A stretch of DNA of 64,000 bases from contig NZ_ASWI01000001.1 of the NCBI RefSeq assembly GCF_000407565.1, positions 1 to 64,000 on the forward strand. The letters run 5' to 3'. The translations under genes and the position numbers were made by a program. Below the pieces are notes generated by a model, which was not told where the DNA came from, did not search any database, and saw only the letters and a list, made by a program, of their open reading frames with translations. Within the stretch, counting starts at the first letter, position 1. Each line of letters starts with the position of its first letter. Source of the stretch: Enterococcus cecorum DSM 20682 = ATCC 43198. GTDB taxonomy: Bacteria; Bacillota; Bacilli; Lactobacillales; Enterococcaceae. This document shows positions 57,159 to 64,000 of the stretch, one piece after another.

Positions 57159-58325
57159 ATGTTCAAACGTGTACACTTAATTGTTTTAGATTCTGTAGGG
57201 ATAGGTCAAGCACCAGATGCGGACAAATTTAATGATGTCGGTGCGGATACTTTAGGGCATATTGCTGAAGTAGCTGGACTTACAATTCCTCATTTAGAAA
57301 ATCTAGGACTAGGTACCATCGCGCCATTAAAAGGAGTCAAAGCGGTTGAAAATCATCAAGGTTATGCCACAAAACTTGAAGAAATTTCAGTGGGTAAAGA
57401 TACAATGACTGGTCACTGGGAAATTATGGGCTTAAACATCAAAAAGCCTTTCCGTGTCTTCCCAAATGGTTTTCCACAAGAATTATTAGATAAAATTGAA
57501 GCCTTTTCTGGACGTAAAGTAGTCTGCAATTTACCATATTCAGGTACCAAAGTTATTGATGATTATGGGAAGCATCAAATGGAAACGGGTGATTTAATCG
57601 TTTATACTTCAGCTGATCCAGTTTTACAAATTGCCGCTCACGAAGAAGTCATCCCATTAGAAGAATTATATCGTATTTGTGATTATGTTCGTGAAATTAC
57701 ACGTGATGAACCTTATATGATTGGTCGTATTATTGCTCGTCCATATGTGGGTACACCAGGTAACTTCACACGTACCAGCAATCGTCATGATTATGCGTTA
57801 AATCCTTTTGGTCATACGGTCTTAAATTCACTAAAAGATGCCGGTAAGGATGTGATTGCTGTTGGTAAGATTAATGATATTTTCAATGGTCAAGGAATTA
57901 CTGAAGCGATTCGTACAAAGAGCAATATGGATGGTGTTGATCAATTATTGAAAGTGATGGCCAAAGATTTCGATGGTTTAAGCTTTACAAACTTAGTTGA
58001 TTTCGATGCACTATTCGGTCATCGTCGTGATGTACAAGGATATGCTAATGCCATTGAAGAATTTGATGCGCGTATTCCAGAACTTATCGATGCGATGCGT
58101 GAAGATGATTTATTATTAATTACTGCTGACCACGGAAATGATCCAACCTTTAGCGGTACAGACCACACCCGTGAATATGTGCCATTACTTGCATTTAGTA
58201 AGAGTATGAAAGAACAAGGCGCCCTTCCTCAAGGTTTCTATTCAGATATTGCTGCAACAATTGCCGAAAACTTTGGCGTACCTGCTACTGAAAACGGCAA
58301 GAGCTTCTTAAGTTTATTAAAATAA
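57159..58325 (+). CDS. deoB: phosphopentomutase
   Basis: Converts (deoxy)ribose-1-phosphate to the 5-phosphate, linking the phosphorylases to deoC and the pentose pathway. 388 aa, alkaline-phosphatase fold. Metal and phospho-residues in [36 protein letters not shown] and [12 protein letters not shown]. Start after AGGGATAAC. Confidence 0.97.
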   Translation: MFKRVHLIVLDSVGIGQAPDADKFNDVGADTLGHIAEVAGLTIPHLENLGLGTIAPLKGVKAVENHQGYATKLEEISVGKDTMTGHWEIMGLNIKKPFRVFPNGFPQELLDKIEAFSGRKVVCNLPYSGTKVIDDYGKHQMETGDLIVYTSADPVLQIAAHEEVIPLEELYRICDYVREITRDEPYMIGRIIARPYVGTPGNFTRTSNRHDYALNPFGHTVLNSLKDAGKDVIAVGKINDIFNGQGITEAIRTKSNMDGVDQLLKVMAKDFDGLSFTNLVDFDALFGHRRDVQGYANAIEEFDARIPELIDAMREDDLLLITADHGNDPTFSGTDHTREYVPLLAFSKSMKEQGALPQGFYSDIAATIAENFGVPATENGKSFLSLLK

Positions 58326-58349
58326 TTAACACTTATTCGAGGTGAAAAA

Positions 58350-59165
58350 ATGACTTTACAAGAAAAATTAACAGAAACGATTCAATATATCCACAATCAA
58401 GGGGTGCAAGAAGTCGAATTTGGCTTGATTCTAGGTTCTGGTTTAGGTGAATTAGCCGAAGAAATTGAAGATAAAGTCGTCATTCCTTATGCAAATATTC
58501 CGCATTTCCCAGTTTCTACCGTTGTTGGGCATGCTGGACAACTTGTTTATGGTACTTTAGCAGGGAAAAAAGTATTGGCGATGCAAGGTCGTTTCCATTA
58601 TTATGAAGGACACAATATGCAAGTTGTGACTTATCCAGTACGTGTGATGGCTGGCTTGAAGGCTCATTCCTTAGTAGTGACCAATGCCTGTGGCGGAGTG
58701 AATGAAAGTTTTACACCAGGTGATTTAATGTTGATTACGGACCATATCAATTTTATGGGTGCGAATCCATTAATTGGTAAAAATGAAGATGAAATGGGTC
58801 CACGCTTCCCAGATATGTCTAAAGCTTATGATGAATCTTACCGCAATGTCGCTAAAGAAGTGGCTGCAAGCAAAGGATTACATCTTAAAGAAGGCGTTTA
58901 TATGGGATTTTCAGGTCCAACCTATGAAACACCTGTAGAAGTGCGCTTTGCTCGAATTGCTGGCGCGGATGCAGTAGGGATGTCTACGGTTCCAGAAGTC
59001 ATCGTTGCTGTTCATAGTGGTTTACGTGTTTTAGGTATTTCGTGTATTACGAATCTTGCTGCTGGTATGCAAGCGAATTTAAACCATGAAGAAGTCGTTG
59101 AAACCACTGAACGTGTCAAAGCAGAATTTAAATCTTTAGTCAAAGAAACATTAGCCAAACTATAA
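58350..59165 (+). CDS. punA: purine-nucleoside phosphorylase, trimeric type
   Basis: Phosphorolysis of guanosine and inosine. 271 aa, the trimeric PNP class. Phosphate site GSGLGELAEE, the phosphate-binding His region GHAGQLVYG and FHYYEGH, and VTNACGGVNESF are visible. Ribosome site GAGGTGAAAAA. Lies 24 bases after deoB. Confidence 0.95.
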   Translation: MTLQEKLTETIQYIHNQGVQEVEFGLILGSGLGELAEEIEDKVVIPYANIPHFPVSTVVGHAGQLVYGTLAGKKVLAMQGRFHYYEGHNMQVVTYPVRVMAGLKAHSLVVTNACGGVNESFTPGDLMLITDHINFMGANPLIGKNEDEMGPRFPDMSKAYDESYRNVAKEVAASKGLHLKEGVYMGFSGPTYETPVEVRFARIAGADAVGMSTVPEVIVAVHSGLRVLGISCITNLAAGMQANLNHEEVVETTERVKAEFKSLVKETLAKL

Positions 59166-59225
59166 TTGTACGGTGACCAGCCCAATTTGATTGATAAACC
59201 TTAGAAAAATTAAAGGAGAATTTTC

Positions 59226-59933
59226 ATGAGTGTTCATATTGAAGCCAAAGCAGGCGAAATTGCTGATAAAATATTATTACCAGGCGATCCATTACGTGCC
59301 AAATATATCGCCGAAACCTTTTTAGAAAATCCTGTTTGTTATAACAATGTCCGTGGAATGTTAGGTTTTACGGGTACTTATAAAGGCGAAAGAATCTCAG
59401 TTCAAGGTACCGGAATGGGGATGCCTTCTGCGACGATTTATGCCCATGAGTTAATTAATTCTTATGGTGTGAAAACCTTGATTCGTGTGGGAACTTGTGG
59501 CGCGATTTCTAAAAATGTGCATGTGCGTGACTTAGTTTTAGGTCAAGGTGCAGTGACAAGTTCTTCAATGATTGCTAAAAATTTCCAATCCTTCCACTTT
59601 GCTCCAATCGCGAACTTTGATTTGCTAAAAACAGCTTATGAAGTGGCGCAAGAAATGGGCACTACTACCCATGTCGGCAATCTCTTGTCAGAAGATAGTT
59701 TTTATAAGGATGATATGACTGAAACCTTAGCCCTTGCCGATTTAGGGGTTATGGGGGTAGAAATGGAAGCTGCGGCCCTTTATTACTTAGGTGCCAAATT
59801 CAACGTGAAAACATTGGCGATTTGTACGGTTAGTGATCACATTATTACCGGCGAAGAAACAACGGCTGAAGAACGTCAATTAACTTTTAACGATATGATT
59901 AAAGTCGGCTTGGAAACAGCGATTCGTGCATAA
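59226..59933 (+). CDS. deoD: purine-nucleoside phosphorylase, hexameric type
   Basis: Second purine phosphorylase, 235 aa, of the DeoD class that also accepts adenosine. [14 protein letters not shown] near residue 19 binds phosphate; [16 protein letters not shown] and [13 protein letters not shown] form the base and ribose site; catalytic Asp in VSDHIITGE. Having both PNP classes widens purine use. Followed by a terminator. Confidence 0.96.
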   Translation: MSVHIEAKAGEIADKILLPGDPLRAKYIAETFLENPVCYNNVRGMLGFTGTYKGERISVQGTGMGMPSATIYAHELINSYGVKTLIRVGTCGAISKNVHVRDLVLGQGAVTSSSMIAKNFQSFHFAPIANFDLLKTAYEVAQEMGTTTHVGNLLSEDSFYKDDMTETLALADLGVMGVEMEAAALYYLGAKFNVKTLAICTVSDHIITGEETTAEERQLTFNDMIKVGLETAIRA

Positions 59934-59941
59934 ATGTAAAA

Positions 59942-59973
59942 AAAGTTCTAGATTGATTTCTAGAGCTTTTTTC
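59942..59973 (+). terminator. terminator of the nucleoside cluster
   Basis: AAAGTTCTAGA pairs with TCTAGAGCTTT (one G-T pair), then T-run. Confidence 0.85.
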
Positions 59974-60019
59974 ATGGGTTTTGGTAAAATAAAGGTAATA
60001 AGTAGAGGAGGGAAGCCTG

Positions 60020-61207
60020 ATGGAAAATTTTAATTTTAATGTCTCCACCGATATTCGCTTTGGGAAAGACCGCCTAGACGAATTGCCTAGTGTATTGAAT
60101 CAATTTGGCAAAAATGTTTTATTGGTGTACGGTGGCGGTAGTATCAAGCGCAGTGGCTTATACGAAAAAATCAAGACCTTGCTAAAAGAGAATGGGTTAA
60201 AGATGTTTGAATTAGGTGGGGTTGATCCAAATCCGAAAATTGAAAGTGTCCGTGAAGGTGTGATGCTTTGTAAATACCATAAAATCGATGTCATTTTAGC
60301 AGTAGGTGGCGGATCGGTTATTGATTGTTCCAAGGTGATTAGTGGTGCCGTGTTTTATGAAGGAGATCCATGGGAAATGGTGTTATCCCGTCGTTATGAA
60401 GGCCCTACAATTCCTTTGGTGACGATTTTGACTTTAGCAACGACTGGTACGGAAATGAATCGAGGGGCTGTCATTTCAGATTTAAATGCCAAACAAAAAC
60501 TTGGCATTCACGGCACAAACTTCTTGCCTAAAGTTTCATTCCTAGATCCTAGTTTGACTTTTTCAGTAAGTAAGTATCAAACATTAGCTGGTTCGGCGGA
60601 TATCTTGAGTCACTTGATGGAGCAATACTTCAATTTAACACCAGGAACCGAAGTACAAGATTCGATTGCAGAAGGATTAATGAAAACCGTCATTCAATGC
60701 ATGCCAGTTGCCCTACATGAACCTACGCATTATGATGCACGGGCGAATTTAATGTGGGCTTCGACTTTAGCTTTAAACGGTTTGGTAGGCAGTGGTCGCA
60801 AAGGTGCCTGGTCTTGTCATGCGATGGAACACGAATTAAGTGCTTTTTATGATATTACGCATGGTATCGGCTTAGCAATCTTGACGCCTCGTTGGTTAGA
60901 CTATATCTTAAACGAACAAACTTTACCAAAGATTGAACGCTTTGCTCGCAATGTTTGGCAAATTCAAGAACCAGATAGCATGAAAGCGGCGAAGATGGGG
61001 ATTCAAGCCTTGTATGATTTCTTTGAAGAAAATGGTGTGCCAATGACCTTGCCAGAAGTCGGAATTCCAGACGACCGTGATTTTGCAGCGATGGCCCAAC
61101 AAGCAATTGATCATAGCAGTTTGTTGACGGATGCTTTTGAAGTACTTGGAGTCAAAGATGTTGTAGCAATTTATCAAGCTTGCTTAACTAAATCAAAATT
61201 TATCTAA
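60020..61207 (+). CDS. iron-containing alcohol dehydrogenase (butanol dehydrogenase type)
   Basis: NAD(P)H-dependent group III alcohol dehydrogenase, 395 aa. The nucleotide site GGGSVIDCSKVISGA is near residue 97. Metal ligands are expected in DILSHLMEQYF and in HAMEHELSAFYDITHGIG, which holds two or three His. It resembles clostridial BDH and YugJ/YugK enzymes. Monocistronic, with its own terminator. The physiological aldehyde substrate is unknown. Confidence 0.9.
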   Translation: MENFNFNVSTDIRFGKDRLDELPSVLNQFGKNVLLVYGGGSIKRSGLYEKIKTLLKENGLKMFELGGVDPNPKIESVREGVMLCKYHKIDVILAVGGGSVIDCSKVISGAVFYEGDPWEMVLSRRYEGPTIPLVTILTLATTGTEMNRGAVISDLNAKQKLGIHGTNFLPKVSFLDPSLTFSVSKYQTLAGSADILSHLMEQYFNLTPGTEVQDSIAEGLMKTVIQCMPVALHEPTHYDARANLMWASTLALNGLVGSGRKGAWSCHAMEHELSAFYDITHGIGLAILTPRWLDYILNEQTLPKIERFARNVWQIQEPDSMKAAKMGIQALYDFFEENGVPMTLPEVGIPDDRDFAAMAQQAIDHSSLLTDAFEVLGVKDVVAIYQACLTKSKFI

Positions 61208-61212
61208 CAAAA

Positions 61213-61255
61213 AAACGCGTGAAGGCCGAAACTTTCACGCGTTTGTCTTTTTTTT
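61213..61255. terminator. bidirectional terminator
   Basis: AAACGCGTGAA/TTCACGCGTTT perfect 11-bp stem with T-run right and A-run left; shared with gpmA. Confidence 0.9.
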
Positions 61256-61258
61256 AGA

Positions 61259-61945
61259 TTATAAGTAGTATTTTTTAGCTACTGATAAGTCATCGTTTAA
61301 TTCATAAACTAATGGTTGACCTGTTGGGATTTCAAGGTCCATGATATCTTCATCAGAAATACCTTCGATGTGTTTAGCTAAAGCACGTAATGAGTTACCG
61401 TGAGCAGCTACTAAAACAGTTTTACCATCTAATAAAGCTGGTGCGATTTGATCTTGCCAGAAAGGTAAAGCACGTTCTAGCGTTACTTTTAAGTTTTCTC
61501 CTCCTGGTATGTCACGAGGGTCTAACATTGCATAGCGACGGTCGCCAGCGATTGAACCTTCATCGTTTGCATCTTGTAATGGAGGTAATACATCATATGA
61601 ACGACGCCAGATATGAACTTGTTCGTCACCATATTTTTCAGCTGTTTCTTTTTTGTTTAAGCCTTGTAATTTACCATAATGACGTTCGTTTAAGCGCCAT
61701 GATTTCACTTGAGGTACCCATAATTGATCTGAGTATTCTAAGATTAAGTTACATGTTTTGATTGCGCGAGTTAAAACTGAAGTGAAGGCAATATCAAATT
61801 CGATGCCTGCTTCTTTAATTTTACGTCCGCCTTCTTTGGCTTCTTCAACACCTTCTGGAGCTAAATCAACATCAGCCCAACCTGTAAATTGGTTTAATTT
61901 GTTCCATTCACTTAATCCGTGACGTGAAAAAACTAATTTTGGCAT
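61259..61945 (-). CDS. gpmA: 2,3-bisphosphoglycerate-dependent phosphoglycerate mutase
   Basis: Glycolytic interconversion of 3- and 2-phosphoglycerate. 228 aa, histidine-phosphatase fold. The phospho-His is in [10 protein letters not shown] near residue 8, the second His in [10 protein letters not shown], and the [16 protein letters not shown] region is complete. Start preceded by AAAGGAGAG. Convergent with the alcohol dehydrogenase. Confidence 0.96.
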   Translation of the reverse strand: MPKLVFSRHGLSEWNKLNQFTGWADVDLAPEGVEEAKEGGRKIKEAGIEFDIAFTSVLTRAIKTCNLILEYSDQLWVPQVKSWRLNERHYGKLQGLNKKETAEKYGDEQVHIWRRSYDVLPPLQDANDEGSIAGDRRYAMLDPRDIPGGENLKVTLERALPFWQDQIAPALLDGKTVLVAAHGNSLRALAKHIEGISDEDIMDLEIPTGQPLVYELNDDLSVAKKYYL

Positions 61946-62063
61946 AAAAAACTCTCCTTTAAATTGGTTTTCTGAAATTTTTTCATTCCTTCCATATTGT
62001 ACACTTTTTTACAAATAATTTCCATAAAAAATTTAATACAAATGCGCAATGATAGGGATACGG

Positions 62064-62741
62064 CTATTTTTGACTTTCTAGCACTTCCACACCATTTTCA
62101 TGTCCGATAATGACAGTATCTACCATATTAAGGAAAAGTCCATGTTCAACAACGCCAACTGTGTGGTCTAACTGGCGAGCTAACTGTTCAGGTTGCTCAA
62201 TTTTTTCAAGGTGGAGATCAATGATATAGTGTCCACAGTCGGTAATTAAAGTACTACCATCTTCTTTTTTACGTAGCGTCGGTTGATATCCTAGCGCTTC
62301 AAATTTTTTGAATACTTGCATGCAGCCATAAGGAATCACTTCAACAGGTAATGGGAATGCTCCAAGATTTTTAACCATTTTTGATTCATCAACAATACAA
62401 ATAATTTTTTTAGAATAAGTAGCGACAATTTTTTCGAATAAAAGTGCAGCCCCGCCACCTTTAATACCACCAAAGTTTTCATCGATTTCATCTGCACCAT
62501 CAATTGTTAAATCAACATGATCGACTTCATCAATGGTTTTAACCGTAATCCCTAAACCTTCTGCTTGTTTTTTTGATGCGATAGAAGTAGGTACGCCAAC
62601 AATTTGCAAGTTTTCCTCTTTGACACGACGACCTAATTCTTCTATCATATAGTAAGCAGTCGAACCAGTACCTAAACCGACAATCATGCCATCTTTTACA
62701 TATTCACTAGCTTTAATTCCAACCATTTGTTTCAAGTTCAT
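62064..62741 (-). CDS. rpiA: ribose-5-phosphate isomerase A
   Basis: Interconverts ribose-5-phosphate and ribulose-5-phosphate. 225 aa from ATG 62741, with GGAGAGTG upstream; the preceding TTG is not needed. Motifs [23 protein letters not shown] and [15 protein letters not shown] define RpiA. It complements the nearby nucleoside cluster by moving ribose-5-phosphate into the pentose pathway. Confidence 0.95.
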   Translation of the reverse strand: MNLKQMVGIKASEYVKDGMIVGLGTGSTAYYMIEELGRRVKEENLQIVGVPTSIASKKQAEGLGITVKTIDEVDHVDLTIDGADEIDENFGGIKGGGAALLFEKIVATYSKKIICIVDESKMVKNLGAFPLPVEVIPYGCMQVFKKFEALGYQPTLRKKEDGSTLITDCGHYIIDLHLEKIEQPEQLARQLDHTVGVVEHGLFLNMVDTVIIGHENGVEVLESQK

Positions 62742-62847
62742 CAATAATCACTCTCCAACGATAATTTACAACTAACATTATACTATTTCGCTTTCAAAAA
62801 ACCTATGAAAACTCAGAAAAAAATCAAAAAAATTGTATCCCAAGTAG

Positions 62848-62876
62848 TTGACAGTCATGAAATATCATGCTACTAT
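62848..62876 (+). promoter_or_regulatory. promoter of the str ribosomal operon
   Basis: TTGACA, exact 17-base spacer, TACTAT with an extended TGC. Strong promoter as expected for rpsL. The leader to rpsL is about 150 bases. Confidence 0.88.
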
Positions 62877-62937
62877 TACAAAGGTGCTTTAAACAGGTCT
62901 CTAGTAGACGTGCTGACTGTGAAAAGCTTTGATAAAG

Positions 62938-62966
62938 GTGCAGAAAATCTGCATTATTTTTTATCG
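62938..62966 (+). terminator. possible attenuator in the rpsL leader
   Basis: TGCAGA, three-base loop, TCTGCA, then TTATTTTTTAT. A short stem with a good T-run that could terminate some transcripts before rpsL. Confidence 0.45.
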
Positions 62967-63030
62967 CAAAAAAAGAACCACCTGGATGTGTGGGACTATA
63001 CAGCGAATCAAGGAAGGAGGAAAACAAGGA

Positions 63031-63444
63031 ATGCCTACAATTAACCAATTAGTACGTAAGCCTCGTAAATCAAAGGTTGAAAAATCAAATTCACCTGCAT
63101 TAAACAAAGGATATAACAGTTTCAAAAAGACTCAAACGAATGTGAGCTCACCTCAAAAACGTGGGGTAGCAACTCGTGTGGGTACTATGACACCTAAAAA
63201 ACCGAACTCAGCTTTACGTAAATATGCCCGTGTTCGTTTGTCAAACTTAATCGAAGTTACAGCTTATATCCCAGGTATCGGACATAACTTACAAGAACAC
63301 AGCGTTGTGTTACTACGTGGTGGACGTGTAAAAGACTTACCAGGGGTACGTTACCATATCGTTCGTGGTGCGTTAGATACAGCTGGTGTGAACGATCGTA
63401 AACAAAGTCGTTCTAAATACGGTACTAAACGTCCTAAAGCTTAA
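63031..63444 (+). CDS. rpsL: 30S ribosomal protein S12
   Basis: Decoding-centre ribosomal protein, 137 aa. The start [15 protein letters not shown] at 63031 follows AAGGAGG; a longer frame from 62929 runs through the leader and is not real. The loops [11 protein letters not shown] and [13 protein letters not shown] keep the two Lys that mutate in streptomycin resistance, so the sequence is wild type there. Followed by rpsG. Confidence 0.97.
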   Translation: MPTINQLVRKPRKSKVEKSNSPALNKGYNSFKKTQTNVSSPQKRGVATRVGTMTPKKPNSALRKYARVRLSNLIEVTAYIPGIGHNLQEHSVVLLRGGRVKDLPGVRYHIVRGALDTAGVNDRKQSRSKYGTKRPKA

Positions 63445-63504
63445 TTTTTAGATTTGAAACGAAAAAATATAAAATAATCATATTACGAAAAGGAGGAGTT
63501 ACGG

Positions 63505-63975
63505 ATGCCTCGTAAAGGTCCTGTTGCAAAACGTGATGTTTTACCAGATCCTATTTATAACTCAAAATTAGTAACTCGCTTAATCAACCGTGTCATGATC
63601 GACGGTAAACGCGGGATTGCTGCAAGCATCATCTATAATGCATTTGATATTATTAAAGAATCTACAGGGAATGATCCATTAGAAGTTTTTGAACAAGCAA
63701 TGAAAAATATCATGCCTGTATTAGAAGTTAAAGCTCGTCGTGTGGGTGGTTCTAACTACCAAGTACCAGTTGAAGTTCGTCCAGAACGTCGTACAACTTT
63801 AGGTTTACGTTGGATTGTTAGCTATGCACGCCTACGTGGTGAACACACAATGGAAGAACGTCTTGCAAAAGAAATCATGGATGCAGCTAACAACACTGGT
63901 GCTTCTGTGAAAAAACGCGAAGACACTCACAAAATGGCCGAAGCCAACCGTGCATTTGCGCACTATCGTTGGTAA
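63505..63975 (+). CDS. rpsG: 30S ribosomal protein S7
   Basis: Primary 16S-binding protein of the small-subunit head, 156 aa, complete. [16 protein letters not shown] and the C-terminal FAHYRW are characteristic. Ribosome site AAGGAGGAG. fusA would be expected next but lies outside the window; the 25 bases after the stop hold nothing recognisable. Confidence 0.97.
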   Translation: MPRKGPVAKRDVLPDPIYNSKLVTRLINRVMIDGKRGIAASIIYNAFDIIKESTGNDPLEVFEQAMKNIMPVLEVKARRVGGSNYQVPVEVRPERRTTLGLRWIVSYARLRGEHTMEERLAKEIMDAANNTGASVKKREDTHKMAEANRAFAHYRW

Positions 63976-64000
63976 GATCCTCTTGCAGCATTTATTTGCT

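Noticed and set aside
62929-63030. N-terminal extension of S12
   Set aside because: The extension runs through the leader and hairpin, while the ATG at 63031 has AAGGAGG and gives the normal S12 length.

Overview
The window looks like chromosome of a low-GC Gram-positive coccus of the Lactobacillales, most likely Enterococcus or a close relative. The signs are an SMK (SAM-III) riboswitch in front of metK, a fused glutathione synthetase (gshF), T-box control of leuS, a BirA-controlled bioY, LysM-rich autolysin architecture, and rpsL-rpsG at the right end. Assignment to a species is inference only. Gene prediction here relies on start codons with good Shine-Dalgarno sites; several starts are moved inward from the longest reading frame.

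Layout. 1-2240: the last bases of a 5S rRNA gene followed by 25 tRNA genes and a terminator, including an imperfect internal duplication. 2443-8700: two small unknown genes, a CitA/CitB-like two-component pair divergent from a fumarate-reductase-like flavoprotein lipoprotein, metK with its riboswitch, and the 3' relic of an AAA ATPase. 8701-10236: an IS3-family element sitting in the loop of a former terminator. 10244-16677: a divergent sugar locus (AraC regulator, ROK kinase, esterase; CelB-type PTS IIC, GH1 phospho-glycosidase, ChbG deacetylase) that resembles a chitobiose/cellobiose system. 16723-22720: tandem PII-like protein with a DUF1538 transporter, esterase, MnmM/YtqA pair, PAP2 phosphatase. 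23097-26057: a large two-enzyme autolysin with eight LysM domains, five of them in nearly identical 240-bp DNA repeats. 26127-33700: T-box leuS, a 19-codon candidate gene, gshF, yueI, a HesB-like gene, bioY with two BirA operators.

33900-42376: a complete lactose/tagatose-6-phosphate operon (lacR, lacABCD, lacTFEG) with streptococcal gene order, ending in a truncated lacX/galM-like start and followed by a second insertion sequence and decayed reading frames; it looks like an acquired block. 44336-48209: guaA, coaA, a cluster of palindromic repeats, an RsmC-like methyltransferase. 48437-59933: a LacI-family regulator, then a nucleoside uptake and salvage cluster (pdp, deoC, cdd, BMP-family ABC importer, deoB, punA, deoD) that would import nucleosides, split off the base and feed the pentose into glycolysis. 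60020-63975: iron alcohol dehydrogenase, gpmA, rpiA, then rpsL and rpsG.

The least ordinary signal is a set of about 128-bp palindromic modules at 26411-26538 and 47154-47590. Two module types share the same ends (GGTTGTGA ... CGAACACCGT) but have different interiors, and copies differ by compensatory base changes that keep the hairpins. Other points worth attention are a sensor kinase whose ATP-binding domain seems to have lost its motifs, an insertion sequence placed inside a terminator loop, tandem BirA operators, and a tRNA-Phe with a broken acceptor pair.
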